DNA of 64,000 nucleotides from Lanius collurio (lineage: Eukaryota; Chordata; Aves; Passeriformes; Laniidae), in the NCBI GenBank assembly GCA_020086605.1, contig JACBWW010000004.1, positions 12,161,632-12,225,631 on the forward strand, read 5' to 3'. A model generated the notes under the pieces. It did no database searches. It was not told the DNA's origin and worked only from the letters and a program-made list of their open reading frames with translations. Positions 35,871 through 49,179 of this stretch are shown in pieces (the first letter of the stretch is position 1; each line of letters begins with the position of its first letter). The position numbers were made by a program, and so were the translations under genes.

Positions 35871-37297
35871 TTTAATTGGACTTGGATGAGCTGGCATTGT
35901 TGCAGTGCAAGAATAGAGTTGTTTCAGAATTAGACAGGCATCTCTGCTTGGCAGTGCAGAACTGCAGCATCCCAGTGGTACTGGGGAAAACCTGCCCTCA
36001 AAGAGGCTTCCCAGGATGGCTTGAGGAAGTTCTCTGCACAGGGAAGGAGCCAGCTGCTCCCACAAGCCTCAAGACCTGCTGCTACCAAACGCTGTCTCCT
36101 CTCTTTGAATTGCCCTCAGGTGAACACTTTGAGTTCAGGTAGTCCCTGTGAGATGAAAGGTTTTCCTTCACCAAAAAAGCCCTCTAAGCTCTCCTGGCAG
36201 GGAAAAGGGGCCATGAAATTATAATAGTGGTAACTGCTATAATGAGTTGTTACAGTAAACAAAAATAAGCATTCTGGTGCTCTTCCTTCCAGCCTGAATT
36301 TAAATTCCCAAAGCAGAACCACCTGCTCAGAATGACTCAAACAATGTGCTGCATCCAGGCAAGGAAAATACTTCCCTTAGGAAAGTGATTGCAGTTTAGC
36401 TCCATGAGGTTTATAGGTATGGGGTGATGCCCTAATGTGGGGTTTGACTGGTGTAGCTTGGCTGCCCTGGGATGTACAGACAACTTGAATATGGGAACTG
36501 TCCTGTCCTGTAGTGGGAGACACAGAAATTGTGTATCGCCCTCTTTAAAGCCATGATCGTGATTATGGGATGAGGCAAAGAGATTTATATAAGCCATTCT
36601 CATTAATGCCAGTGGGAATTACTCAGAGCTATACAAGCGCATCACAGTAAGAAATGTGCCTTGGCAGTTCACTATTAATATTTGAAGATATTGCAAGCAA
36701 AGTCTCCTTCTCTGAGTCAAGCGGGCAAAAATTAGAGATTTGGCGGGAGGGGCAGGGAGGGGCAATTCTGTTATTTTAGTCTTTGGAGAGGTTATAAAAA
36801 GGTGAACCATTCATACATGCAGATCCTCAAATACAAGGAATTGCACGTGTATGTGGCCTGTTAACTGTTACCATGATTATAACTGCAGATATAGCTACTG
36901 TCTGCTGGTTACTGATGGGCAAGAGCCCATCTCTCTTTTTAGGAGCTGCTGACCATCTTTGCTGACCCACTCTGCTAGGGCTCACCATGGGGCAAGAAAG
37001 GCTGGTCCCATTCTGCTTGCAGTTACACGTTGTACTGAAACATGATAGGCAGACTCTAGGCAGCAGAAGCAAGGCATAAGCAAAATCAGAATTTGTGATT
37101 TTAGTCTTGTGAAATATTTCAGAGAGCTTGATTCATTTGAAGCGGCCATTGAAGTGGGTAGAAAGGACTGTGTATTTATGTGAGGTACAGTGAAAGGCAG
37201 ACATTGACTTCTACTTGATATTTCTGAGTTAGTCGTTATTCCTCTGTTTGGTTTGTATCAGTAACAAGCTTTCAAGTTGGTTTCTTCATATTTTGGC

Positions 37298-37316
37298 TTT
37301 TTTTTTTTTTTTTTTT
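37298..37316 (+). repeat. T19 homopolymer
   Basis: Nineteen consecutive T. It could be the antisense of an old A-tail, but no element was recognised beside it. Confidence 0.9.
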
Positions 37317-39230
37317 GGCTCCAAGTTGGCATGACGTTTCAGTCTTAAAATGTGAGTTCCAGTAGGAAGTGTTATTGTATTTATGGGTCCTGCCCTGCAA
37401 TTTACCTGGTACAGCCATGCAGCTGCCTTCTCTACCCTCCTGCCATGGAAGGCAGGGCTGGGGCTGCAGCTGGTAGCTGTGTGGTCCTGTGGTGCTTGTC
37501 CAGTCCCTGTAAGAACTGTGGCTAATTGCTGCCATGCTGTTTAAACTAATTTTCTTTATTATTGTTAGCATTATTTATGTAATTTTTTATGGAAAACCCA
37601 TTCCAGCTAAACAAGATAAAGTAAAATTTACTATTCCTGACAGATGTTGACAGCTTTGGAACAATGCAGGACACACTGATTGCATCCGTGCAGTGCCACT
37701 GGCTTGGAAGAAGGTTCACCAAAGCAGACGAGTCCTGCCTGTCACCCTGCGGATGATAAATGCCAGAGGTAACCTTTATAACAGCACGTTTCAGGTGACA
37801 GTCCAGCCCAGGGTTCCCTACGGACAGGTCCTTGCTCATGGCTGCACAAGTTGAAATTCATCAGTTTTCACATTCCCAGCAAATGAACCGGTGAGGTAGA
37901 AGTTGGTGCTATGGATGGCTTGGTGCAAACCACCTTCAGGACTTTTATTAGAAAGTCCAGCATCCTGGAGAACATCAGCTGCTCCACGTAACACTGAGGA
38001 TGATTCTGCATACCCTCAAATTGAAAGCAGAGGATGAAACTAGAGGACAGCCACAGAGAAAGCACATTTCTCTCTTTCAGCTTAGCAGTGGCCAAATCCT
38101 GACCCAGTGTGTATACCTCTTATCACCCCTATATGGCAGGAACTCTGATAGGGTTTAGCAGCACAATGGTATGTGCTGTTTTGATACTTCAACAGAGATA
38201 ACAGAATGCCTAAATAAATCCTGTTTGATGCTTAAATAGGGATTTCATCCTGCTGTGTCTGTAGGCAGATACCAAACAGAGTTTATAATTTACTGTCCAA
38301 GAATGTGATCCTTCCTTTCATTTTTTTTTGCATTCCAGCTTGCAGTATTTTAACTAGGTAGAAATGATGGAAAGGAAATAAAGAACATAGTCACATAATA
38401 GTCATACGGAATAAAGTTAGCAAGTAATTAGGCATTGGAAAGCATGGACCTAAGAAGGTCCAGTTACTTCCGTCGTACTGATATTTAATTGGACATTAAA
38501 AAGTAGAAATTCTTGAGTGTTCACTGATTTCCTGTTGCTAAAAACCAGTCAGGACATGTGAGGGTGCATGTCTCCTGTGCCTTGCTATGTGGCAACAGTT
38601 AGAGAGTAAAACTCCCTGAACACCCTGCCACTGTTACCATCTCTGCTGCTTAACAGCTGTTAGCGCCAGCTGGGCCCAGCCAGGAGCACTGTGCTTCTGA
38701 GGCCAGAGCAGCTTTTAGACTACAGCTAAAACTTCTACTACTCTTACTGTTCCTCCTCCTCCTAGTTGGAGTGACTGAAGCCAAGCCAGGCTGCAGGAGG
38801 CTGGCTGAAGTGGGGTTGGTTCCCTCCTGAGTGAAGGCATGGGACAGCAGTGGGAGCTGGGGACAGCTGTGAGCACCAGGTGAGGGCAGCTGGGTTGTTG
38901 GAAAGGGAAACAGGTATTTTATTCTAGCAGCTAAAACCCTTTTGTATTTTGGTTTCTCTTAGCAGCTATCCAAAACATTTGGGAGAAAAGCTGTCTCTTT
39001 ATTAAATATTTAACACCCTTGCCTTCAGCTGTGGGCTGAGAAAGCTCCCAATCCACATGTGAGTCACCAAGAACTCCTCCAACAGAAGCAGAGGAATTCC
39101 AGACTGGAGATTGCTAGAGGAAAAAAAAAAAAAGTTTGCTAGCTAATTTGGAAAAAGTCCAAAAATGGTTCACATCTCGTATATATCATAAAATGAGCAC
39201 TGCAGTCAGTCTGGTGTGTATGTGTACAAG

Positions 39231-39485
39231 GAGTCATGGAGTTCCAGATCCGTAGTGGAGAAGCTCTCATTATGCTAGAGAGCATCACACCCTGTAAAAT
39301 ACAGATGAGAGGTACACCCAGTAACTGGTGTTTTCTTAAATGCTGTCTGCATTTGGATGCTAACATGCTGGAGGTGACAAGATGTAGATCACTGCTTCCT
39401 GTAGTAGTTTGTTCCATTGGTGAATTAGTGCTAGTTTTAATCAGTTCAGCTTTCACCTCTAGCCATCCGTTAGCACACATCTCTC
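39231..39485 (-). mobile_element. Ancient CR1-type LINE 3' end
   Basis: On the minus strand the sequence follows the 3' end of an old CR1 family known from turtles and crocodilians. A segment encoding 'NGWLEVKAELI' near 39440-39470 corresponds to the family's 'NGWKLKLDKF'. It is followed by a relic of 'MEQTT' where the family has a Trp-Asn-Asn-Leu segment. Near the 3' end, around 39275-39305, come words matching 'ctgtattatacaggaggtcagactagatgatcac'. The 177-codon minus-strand frame 39139-39672 covers this relic and extends past it on both sides, so it is not an intact gene. Confidence 0.55.
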
Positions 39486-42400
39486 GGCAAAGCCAGGAGA
39501 TCCGTGATTTGGAGGTGCCCAGCTCTCTCAGGATGACAGTCTGGGATTCATGTTCAGAGAGCTGGAGTGCAGGCTCCTGCAAAAAGAGCGTATGGTAACA
39601 AATGGTGCGATAAGAATGAGTTGTGATAACAAGAAAGGTCACGGCTGTCCTAGCACTGCTGGTGGTGAGCACTGTGCTTACATGTGCTGTGCAGGCATGG
39701 AGTGTGTGATTGACTCTGCTTTTTATTTCTATTAAAGTGACAGGAACTGAATGAATAAAATAAGATGAAACTGTTTTAGCATGTTTCTCCCTTTGGCCAA
39801 ATTATTTTATCAACATCCCAATTAATTTTTCAGCTGCAGAAATATGTGTCAATCTCTGTCCCATAGCCAGTGACAGAGGCATCTCCACCAGTGGTTTTAC
39901 ACCTCTTACCACTGTGGACCACTTAAAAATTTTTACTGGTGATGAGGGTTCCTCGTATAGCAAACTTATACCTCCTGACAAGAGGTTTACTTCTCCCATT
40001 ACTATTTGCAGATACTTAAATGGGGTTCACAGTATATGACAATATTTTCACTGGTTAAAAGCCATTGGTCTGTGACACAGGTAGTTTCTGTGCACTCTGA
40101 GATCACTCCTACAGGGAAGACATGGCCCCTAAACAATTTCTTAGGCCGTAGGCTCTGAGTACTTAAAAGCAACTTGTTGTAGCTTGTGGGCCTGATTCTG
40201 ATTTCAAAGCAATGTTTCTATATTGTCTTGTTTTGCACTTATGCCTGTTTTAAGATTATGAAAGGAAGATCCTTTTTATTCTGGCTGTTGAGCTTAGAAG
40301 TGCAAACCTTATAACCAAACCACCTAGCCCTATATGGTGCCTATTGGAAGGTGAAGGGTGACACTGGTACCATGTGTTAATAACACATCCTCAGTTGGGC
40401 AGCACTGACTGGCCAACATAGTCTGGTACAAGTCACCTGGCTCCCTTGACCAGAACCTCTGCCTTGTGGGACCTGCACAGCCACCTTTTGTGTGGGCCTG
40501 CCTTTTGGGTAGAAAAGGTTAATAGATATTTGACTCTTTCTGTAGCTGGCCTGTGCTGTGTCCCCCTATTTGGGAGGAGTGAATGACATTGTCAAGTCAC
40601 TTTGAGTGTTAGAGGCTGAAAGCAGTCAGATTCAATGGGGATTCTGCAAATAACTGGGGACAAGTTGATCAGGAGATGGTTTGTACCAAAATTATCAAAA
40701 ATGTTAAGACCCTTTTAAAAACTGATTGACCAGATGTGCTGCATTGTGTACCTGGATGAACATTTAGGTAAGGACTCCTTTCCAGGAGGAGCTGGTGTGG
40801 CCATCCACCTGTGTCTGAGCTGGCTGACACAGCTGGCAACCCCGTTCCCTACCCATTGCTCAGATTGCCCAATACTGCAATCACCAGCTCTTTGATGAAA
40901 GGCGGGTTCATGTATCAGATTGTTGAGCATTAGGGATAGGGGATTAGATTTGCAGTGTAATCTTTCTGTAACATGCCTCTTGATCCAGAGACTGTGCTTT
41001 ATTAAAGAGCTCTTTTCTCTCTGACATTGTGGAGGCCTGCTCAGGGACGACCACCTCCTACCTTCGTTTGGAGATAGTAAGGCTGCTACTGACCTGATGT
41101 TTGTGAAGGTCACAGCTGCACCAGGCAAAATTAGTTCTGTGCCGGACAGTTAAGTAGATTGGATTGTCTCAGTTGTAGCTGATTTGCTTTCATCTGGGTT
41201 CCTCTTGCAAAACCATTTAAAGTCCATTCCCCTCTGCCCCCCACTGCCTATTTATGGGAAAAGGTTGGAAGGAGGATATTCCTGCCTGGGGTCCAATTGT
41301 GCTTCAAGCCCTATTCTTGTATCTTTCCAGGAAAGTGTCTACAGAGGATGGGGAAGGCTCTGTAATCACTCTGCAGCCTTGGGTTGTATTTCATCCCATC
41401 ATGAATGTTGTAGGGCCAGTCAGGATGGTCTTCCTCTGTGCCAGCTGATTGTAGCTTTGCGCTGTCTGCTTTGGATCCAAAACCCTGCTGGGACTCTTCT
41501 GCAGATTCCTGGTAATGCCACTGCAATTTTAACTGATCCCCTTTCCAGTCCAGCTTTTTTCTGGAGCCTGATGAAGCCAGGTAATCTGGGTCAAAATGCA
41601 TCAAAGCCCATGTCTTCTAATCAAGGGAAAAAATCCTTCTGAATTGAGCACCAGATTTGGCTGGTTATGTCTGGCCACTAGGAAACCTGTCAGCTACCTG
41701 GCTGTGCTGGCAAAATGTGACATATGGTTGTGCGTGGGAAGCCTGTTCCTTGTGAGCATGGTGAGGTACAAGAGGGAGAGTGATTTTCACCCGGCCGCAT
41801 TTTACTTCAGTGACTTTGCCAACGCGATGTAATTATGGTGGATATTTGCCTGCTACCTTAGGTTGCAAAGCAACCACTGATGGAAAAGACCTCTTGTTTC
41901 TAGGCATCCTCCTGTATTCGGTCCTTTTTATTGCAAGGTGTGGTGAAACCTGAAGTCTGCAGAAATTGTTGCCTGGTGCATTTGGGAAGAGATAACTGGA
42001 GGTTGTGGACAACTGACAGAGTGAGGGCTCTGTGGCACTGGTGGCAGAGTGGGATCCCCGTTCATCTCCACAGTGTAAATGGGGAAAATTCATATGTAGA
42101 TTTACTTGAGGGCCTGGCAGGTGCTTGTGGTGTGTGAAAGGGATATTTCCTTCTTTGCAAAGTCACCTTCAGCCTGTCAAAAATCTTTGCTGCCTGGGAC
42201 TATATGGAAAAAGGGAGTATGGAGATAATTGAAGTAAAGGAGAGCTATTCTATGGTATATTCCCACCTCCCCAAAACTGTAGCTGATCAGAGTTTAAAGG
42301 AGATGGGCTTTAATTGCTCCCAGAGCTTCATGTCTCTCTTCTCTGGATACCAGAACAGTGCTGGCAGCACATCTAGGTCCTGAGGAATAGAGTCCAGCCT

Positions 42401-44394
42401 GCCTGGGGGAACCAAGAGGGCCACAGAGAGCAGCTGTGTGCCCCTGTCCATGTGTGCCAAGCAGGTCCCCTTTACCTGGTTGCTCTGATCAGCTATATTC
42501 AGACTGTTATAATACAGCTGATCTGGGCCTGTGGCATTCTGCAGACTGGCCTGGAACTGATGCAGGAGTGTCCTAGTGTGCAAACTGCTGGAAAATAGAA
42601 GCACTAAAACAAGATTTTTGTATTTAATTTTCTTTTCTGAAAGCTTTACTAACCACCCTTGTCCTGTACTGCACTGAAAACGTGTGATAATCTCCATTTG
42701 TCTTTGGCATTTTCTCTTGCTTTCTATTGGCATCTCCTCTGATGTTGTCACAATATGTCCTGTGCTGGATTACAGGTATAAATAGTGCTCTGGGGTTGGG
42801 CTTTTTAGTCAACATTTGGGAAAGGTGTTAGTGGCTGTCGAGGGAACAGTGTGCAGCCTGTGAACATGCAGTAGTTGAAAACATCAGCATCCTTTGTGCC
42901 TGTGTTTCAGAATAAGTCTGAGGCATGAGGATTTTTGGTTTTCTCTTCTGACAGTATTACATTAGGAATATGAAGCATTTGACAGTTCTCTTACATTTAC
43001 TCTTCTAATGTCAAAATGTGTCACATCTGGTATTAATTGGTGGAAAATTATGGCTCTAATTTACCAATTTGATTGTCTGGGAAAATTGAAGAGAGTGTAA
43101 CATAATAAATGAATGCCTATTAATCTTTTAAATTTGTCTGTTTACTGTCTGCCAAAGTGGCCTCTTATGTGGTGCTTTCTGGAGATACTATTACTCATGG
43201 AGAGGAATTCTTACCTGGGTGGGCCATGGCCAAAGTGTATCAGAGTCACTAAGGTGAGGATACGGCTGCAGAAGTCCTGGGCCAGTGATGGCTTAGACAC
43301 CCACCTGAGGAAGGGTCTCCTCCAGGGAGGCAGGAGGCTGCCATTTGTTATTAACCCTGTGGAGGTGCAGGCACACCATCCCCATTCCCATGTGCGTGCC
43401 AGCCTGTTCCACACAGTCCTGGGGGTGAGGCAGGAGGAGCAGCACATGGACATGGCCTTCGCTCTGCTCTTTCCCTTCACCTGGGGCTGTTACCTCCATG
43501 TGGGTTTCTTAGTCCAGGGCACCGGCTACTGCTTCATCAATGCCCAACACAAATAGAAATATTTGTCCACAGTAATTGTTTTAATCATTATTAATGAACA
43601 TTAATTTCCAACCAGAGTCCTCCAAAAGCCCTGATTTTTTTCAAACTTGCTGACACAGGAGCATAGGCAAAAGACACCAGATTGTTCTTCCTGGAGTTGC
43701 AAATGAAACAGTTTGTCTCACAGGCAGCGTGTGGATCAAACCCAGAGCACAGATACACTTTGGCAAGGCATTGTCACTCTGTCCTGACAACCCCAGCTCT
43801 AACGAGACAGGCCTCCACTGCCTTTGCAACCAGCAGGCAAGCAAAGCAGAGGAAGCTGGTGGCAGCACACTGTTACTTGGGTACTGTGTGTGGATGGTGA
43901 CAGGCTCAATAGCTTTTCTATCAAAAGACACCCATGTGTTTGTGAAAATACATTTTTGGAGGATCAAATACCAGGTGCTTATTTTAGTAGCAGAAAGCCC
44001 TGAAACATGCCAACTCTGGAATAAGCTGATTCTGAAAGCTGACATATTCTGTATGATTATTCCAGTATATGCCATCTGTCAGTAGCATATCCAAATATTT
44101 ATGTATTTTGATTATTCTAACTGTTATGAGGGTACTGAAGCTCATAAATAATTTAATTTTCAGCAATCATTTTATTACTCTTCCATGGTTTGATAATGAC
44201 ATTTTGCATGTGCCCATTCAGTGGCTGACACAAGGAAGTCACAGCATGGCTGTGTAAGTGACAGCCTTCTCACAAAAAGCCTGTGGCCAGGAGATGCCTG
44301 AGTCCGTGTCCTCCCTGGGTCTCTGCCAGTTCCCACTCCCTTCATCTCCTTGGGCTTCAGACTGTGCTGCGCTTCCATTCAGCTCCATCCTGCC
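39486..44394. other. Unique non-coding DNA, no gene seen
   Basis: Frames of 137-154 codons (40715-41128 minus, 41184-41642 plus, 42287-42751 minus, 43113-43556 plus) overlap others and match nothing I recognise. A small group of CpGs at 41790-41828 lies just before an X-box-like palindrome at 41861-41875. A 'ggcctgattctgattt' word at about 40190 recalls the old palindromic repeats but is too short to call. Confidence 0.5.
41861..41875. promoter_or_regulatory. X-box-like palindrome GGTTGCAAAGCAACC
   Basis: This is a perfect inverted repeat with six-base arms and a three-base centre. It resembles an RFX site but departs from the strict consensus at one position of the left half (GTTGCA in place of GTTGCC). 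It lies about 35 bases after a small group of CpGs. Functional status is unknown. Confidence 0.35.
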
Positions 44395-44670
44395 TTGTCA
44401 AGTGACTGCGCTTAGATTGGCAAATGATATAATATGACTAATTATGTTTAATGCAGATAATGTCTTATAATCAAAATAAAGAGTGGATTGCAAACAGATC
44501 CTTAAAGGGCACCAGGCGTAGAATTGACGCTGTATTTATTACCAATAACATCACTGAAGTGCTAACAGCTGCTCAGCTCCAGCAAGTGCGGCCCCTTTGC
44601 AGAGTTTTCCAGAAGAAGGGCTAAGTGTATCAGAAGCACATTACTGCTGATAATAGTAATTAGTTCAGTA
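44395..44670. other. Candidate conserved non-coding element
   Basis: The stretch is AT-rich with TAAT-type homeodomain words ('gactaattatg', 'gtaattag') and retained CpGs (44408, 44518, 44526, 44589). No frame or repeat was recognised. The texture resembles vertebrate developmental enhancers; conservation cannot be seen from one sequence. Confidence 0.25.
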
Positions 44671-44765
44671 GAGCTCAAAATGTTTTGTAAAATATTATTA
44701 TCCTGATTTTGCTACTCTGCAAACCGTGTCAGAGAAACAGCCTCCTTGGCTCAGAGGAGTCACTG
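44671..44765 (+). repeat. Ancient MIR/CORE-like SINE body fragment
   Basis: 'aaaatattattatcctgatt' at about 44689-44708, followed by an 'agagaaacagcctccttggc' block and 'tcagaggagtcactgctgg', follows the MIR body around its 'attattatccccatttt' and 'gtgacttgcc' words. Divergence is high. Confidence 0.4.
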
Positions 44766-46699
44766 CTGGCTGTGGGGATGGCCTTGGCGCTGGTGCAGGG
44801 CTGCTGCCCTCTCCTTGGACCACGTTGCTCTCTCCAGCTGAGTCTAGGTATGTGCCTTCTCTGTCTCTGCCTTCATTTTCACTAGCGTTAGCAAAGAGAC
44901 TTCTGTAGATGGAGAAATGCACTGATGTGGAAGTAGATTTGGGTGTTAGATTTTTGAAAAGCCATTGTTAAGCTGAAAAAGGAAACCACAAGCTGTAAAG
45001 GTTGACAAAGCTCTGCTGTAAGGGACTCTTATTTTGCTGTGTACATTTGTTTTCTCTTGCTTACTAAAGGGATAAAGTGCAACTAGGTTTCAGAGAGAGA
45101 TGGCTGATTAATCTGTCTGCCAGGTACGTATGGAAATAAATTAGCAAATGGTGCATCTGGGATTAGACTACAGCAGAGATGATAAATTATTGCCGTCTTC
45201 CATGGCTGTATTACTGAAGCTTCACTGGGTTCCCAATACTCAGTTACTTGCTATTCACATGGTATTACCATGGCTATGGGATGGAAAGCCTCTATATTTG
45301 ATGCAATTTTCTGTGATATGCTAGTTTGAGAACAGATCTGGCCAGACCCATAAGGATATGCTGTATATTTAGATTAAGAAAAAGCGAAGAGATTTTATTT
45401 ATTTCTTCTGCTCTGCATGAAATTCTGCTAGTTTCTGAGGACAGGAACGCTCAGGAAGGAGAAAGGCAAAGACCTGCAAGAGGTTTTTCCACTGTCTGCA
45501 GTCTCTTTCCAACCTTTATCCCAAATAGCAGAGTTATCTATGCTAGCACAAAGTTGTGAGGCCCTGAATGAGAGCATTCTCTGGCCTAAACCTCTCCCAC
45601 ACCCCTGGCTTGACCCAGATGTAGTTCCAGATTGCACAACTCCATCTCATGTCTGAGATCAAGAGTGAGATGAAACACCATGGGGGCAGGTAGCATTTGC
45701 ATTGAATGCTAATACAGATTTCTCAGCTGTGTCTCTGCTTCTGCTGCATTTTTCATGTCTGTTTAAACTGATGCATAGCTGATGGGCTGGCAGCTGAGAC
45801 ATACCAGCACTGCCTACAACAGGACATGCAAGTGGAGTAAATGTGACAGCGGACACGTGGTGGTGTGCTGCCTTTCTGGAGGAAGAAAGGGTGATGCAGA
45901 AGTTCTCATCAAGTCTGTGGCACGTAACAGCTGTGGTGCAGAGGTGCCAGATCCTGTGGCACAGCAGGGAGCTGTGAGGGTGGTGGCAGCATTGCTGGAA
46001 AAGCTGCAGCTGGGCTTTCAGCAGGGAGTTTGTGGCCTGGTGTGGAGACCTGGTGTCTCCAGGTCAACCTGCATGGGCCTTCCAGGTCTCACAAAACCAG
46101 TGCTCGTGCAGGCTGGCTCTGGGGCACTGGGTGGAGATGAGCAGGACAGGATTTTTGTAGAGCTACTGAGTGCTGGATGTTTTTCAGTTCCCAACTGTGG
46201 CACTGGCAAGTGGATACAAGCCTGGCAGAGGGCACAGCCAGCCATAGGACAGGTCTGCTGCACCTTCAGGCTGGGCAAGGTGAAGTGCTGGGATTGAGGA
46301 ACAGTTACTGGGTGACTGTGGCCGCTGGTTTTCTTCTCCAGTCACTCCTTGTGGTCCGTGAGTCAAGCACAATTAGGATGTGTGTGTTTGTAATTGAGTA
46401 AGGCTAACAAGAACAGTGCCTTTCATTACAAGATGCATGGGTGGGTGCTGAACTATAAATCTGAGCTAGTGAGGACTCTTGAGAGCTCTGTTCAATTAAT
46501 CCAAACACAGAAGTATTTACTAGAAATAGATCTATTTTCCAGTGACTTTATTTGCAAATTTTGGTTAACAACAACACTTTACTCCTAATATGATCATGTC
46601 AAGCAGCAAGTGGGACTTACTGTTGTTCCTGGCCTTTCCCACAGAGTGTTTTGAGCAGAATGCAGAGTGAGTCAAAGGAAGCACTGGCTGATGGATGAA
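44766..46699. other. Unique non-coding DNA, no gene seen
   Basis: The longest frame is 171 codons (45782-46297, plus). It is rich in Gly, Val and Ser, overlapped on the minus strand, and shows no recognised domain. I regard it as chance. No mobile element was recognised. Confidence 0.5.
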
Positions 46700-47140
46700 C
46701 AGATTGCAGCACAGCCATCTATTCTATTGCGCACTTCCAGGGAGAACCCAGCAAATTAGATGTGCCGTTTTTAACTATACAGAGAAAATTAAAGAAATTA
46801 CGTTATGAATGAAAAATTAGGTGGAAATGTCTACTGTCTCATAAACAATTCAGGAATAACTCCCTCTAAAATATTCTGGTTTATGCACACATTTAATTTG
46901 TGCTCTGGGAGCAAAATAAAGTTGCTACGATAAAACATTCTAATAATGATTTATGTAAATTTATTTGAACAAAGCAATGATGTAGTTGCCCATAGCAAAT
47001 TGTTCGGAATGTGAAATGGTATTTATGAACTGCTTCCGTCTATATGAATACAATGGATGATAGGAGAAGCTACATGAAGAAAACATAATTTTGCATTCAG
47101 AAGGGACTCTGATGCCATGTCTAGTGAGCAGGACAGCCAG
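46700..47140. other. Candidate conserved non-coding element
   Basis: The sequence is AT-rich and repeat-free, and keeps scattered CpGs although no island is present (near 46730, 46766, 46802, 46928, 47006 and 47039). It has dense homeodomain-, SOX- and TEAD-like words ('taataatgatttatgtaaat', 'attgtt', 'ggaatg'). In vertebrates, CpGs kept outside islands can reflect purifying selection. This is inference from texture only. Confidence 0.3.
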
Positions 47141-49179
47141 TCGAACAGATTGCTGAGCGTCTGATAAAATAATCTCTAGCTTGATTCTTCCTAGGCTATT
47201 TATAGCATGTGTTTAATTTTAAATTTAGGTATGTGCTGCAGATGACCCTAACAATCATACCAGGGCCATGTATGATAATACACATTGTTTGCCTCACATT
47301 GCACATATGCCAAAATCTCAAGTCGCTTTGCAAGCAGAAAATCAGGCTCCATATCCTCAAAATATGGCTGAAAATAGGAAAACAATTGTAGTCCCCAGCT
47401 GCTACGGGCATATGGGGCCAAATTTATCCCATCTGTTGAAGGTTATGGAGTTCTGCCAGGGATGACTTTGATCCCGTATGTCTAGCAAAGTGGAACCAAT
47501 ATGTCAATATAAGACATCTTGCTGCTTCTGATGTTCTCCCAATAAAACATCGCCATTCAAAGTGCTGTGAATTTCCCAAGTGCCCGAGTCACAAACACAA
47601 TCATGGGGGATATTTCAAAAGTGCTCTGATTCTTGCTGTGTTGATGTTAAAGCAGTGATCAACAAATTGGCTTTTTCCTCAATGAGGGCTTGAGCCTAGG
47701 AGCTGCTGGTATGAGCGAGTGTATATCAGCCCCAGGCACAGAAATCAAGGGCCATTTGAAGCATTTTAAGCAAAACACTGCAGGACAGAAAGCTGTTTCT
47801 GCATTCAGGTATTGCAAGACATGTTTCACTTGAAAAGCTTTTTTCAAATCAGGAATGATAATGCCATGTAGAAATAGTGGGGTTATTTACTGTATTTACT
47901 TTGGCATACCAGGGCATTTTTAGATACCTGGCGATGGGCAGAGACACAAAGTCTGCATTCAGCTTCAGCCATTTACAAGTTTAAGAGACATTTGAATCCC
48001 TTGCTTTGAACAGGGCTAATTTCCTAGTTCCCAGCAGCTACTCTCTTGGGGACTAGAAGGATTCAGGTAAAATGGTGCTCTGTCATATGACTGGGTTCTG
48101 GTGACATTTTTTACAGTTAAGTTCCTCCTCATTTATTCTGGACAAGTTCTAAGTGCCAAGTGTAGGAAAGCTATATCTTCTGCTCAGGACTTCACTGGTG
48201 ACAACACAATGGTTTTTCCAGCATCAGGCTGGTGTATTAAAGACAATAATGAACAGAAAGTGAAGCTCTTTGGTCTCATGCTGTACAGTAAGGCTGTTCT
48301 TTTGGGTCCTTCATGCATATCTGAGCAAGACTGGGAAAATCATATAAGTGCTGGCATAAGAAGCCTGCAAATTAGAATCTCTGACCAAGCTGGTGTTTAT
48401 TTCCAGCAAGGCTACACTGGACTCTGTGAAAGGCAGATCTTGATAAACACTGTTCCTTAGCATAGCTGACAAAATTTTACATAAAATTATCCTGGGAGAT
48501 GATTGTAGAGTTTAAAATATAACTGCAGACATTTATAATCAAATTACTTTGCCCCCATTCAGTGCATGGTACCTTATAAAGAGGATTTTGAATGGCTGTG
48601 GACAGAGCCACTTCAGTCTCTGTTTAGAAAGCACATAGGTACTGTTATCTTGGAGTGAAGAGGTATGAAAGTACAGTGGACTTGCCCTACAAGCAGCAAA
48701 TGGAAGATCATCTATTTTGCTCTATTTATTCCTTTGTGATCACTCTCTTCTCCCTGGGGCTTTCTCATCTGCACACTCTGCATTACTTATGGACTGCCAA
48801 GCCAAATCTCCAAAGACATCTGAGAAAACCTGACAGGTTCAGTTTCAAATATCGATCAGTGCTATGTTTCCCTCCAACCCAGAATTCCAGCTCCTGGAAT
48901 TTGGGGTGAAGCCAAATGTGCCTTTTGTTTGGCTCTTTGGGAAGCCATTTCTTTGCCGCAGCAGATCAAAACCAGGGAGATCACCAGATCATTTGCTGAT
49001 ATGGCACATCTCCCTCCAGAAATATGTGGTTAATTTTAATAGCTCAACTGTTTAATGTGCTGGGTTATAGCTAACACTGTCTATTACTTGTAATGAGCTA
49101 AACTGGGACACCTCTGTCACTTGAGGGTGCTACAGCTGAAAGGAGGGTTTCATAAGAAGCTCTTGATCTGTCAGTGGCG
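47141..49179. other. Unique non-coding DNA, no gene seen
   Basis: Mostly AT-rich. A 119-codon plus-strand frame (48101-48460) shows no recognised domain. 'atttcaaaagtgctctga' near 47612 echoes old amniote repeat sequence but is isolated. Confidence 0.45.

Larger units (their letters stand above)
33709..39230. other. Unique non-coding DNA, no gene seen
   Basis: Homopolymers here are G12 at 35859-35870, T19 at 37298-37316 and A13 at 39121-39133. Open frames stay at or below about 100 codons, overlap one another and are unrecognised. No mobile element was recognised. Confidence 0.5.

Noticed and set aside
40187..40225. Possible start of the same palindromic repeat
   Set aside because: A single 16-base word with no matching continuation.
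43113..43556. 147-codon plus-strand frame with hydrophobic segments
   Set aside because: The hydrophobic stretches arise from T-rich DNA; two minus-strand frames overlap and no family is recognised.
45782..46297. 171-codon plus-strand frame
   Set aside because: Composition is that of GC-rich non-coding DNA, with three overlapping frames and no recognisable domain.
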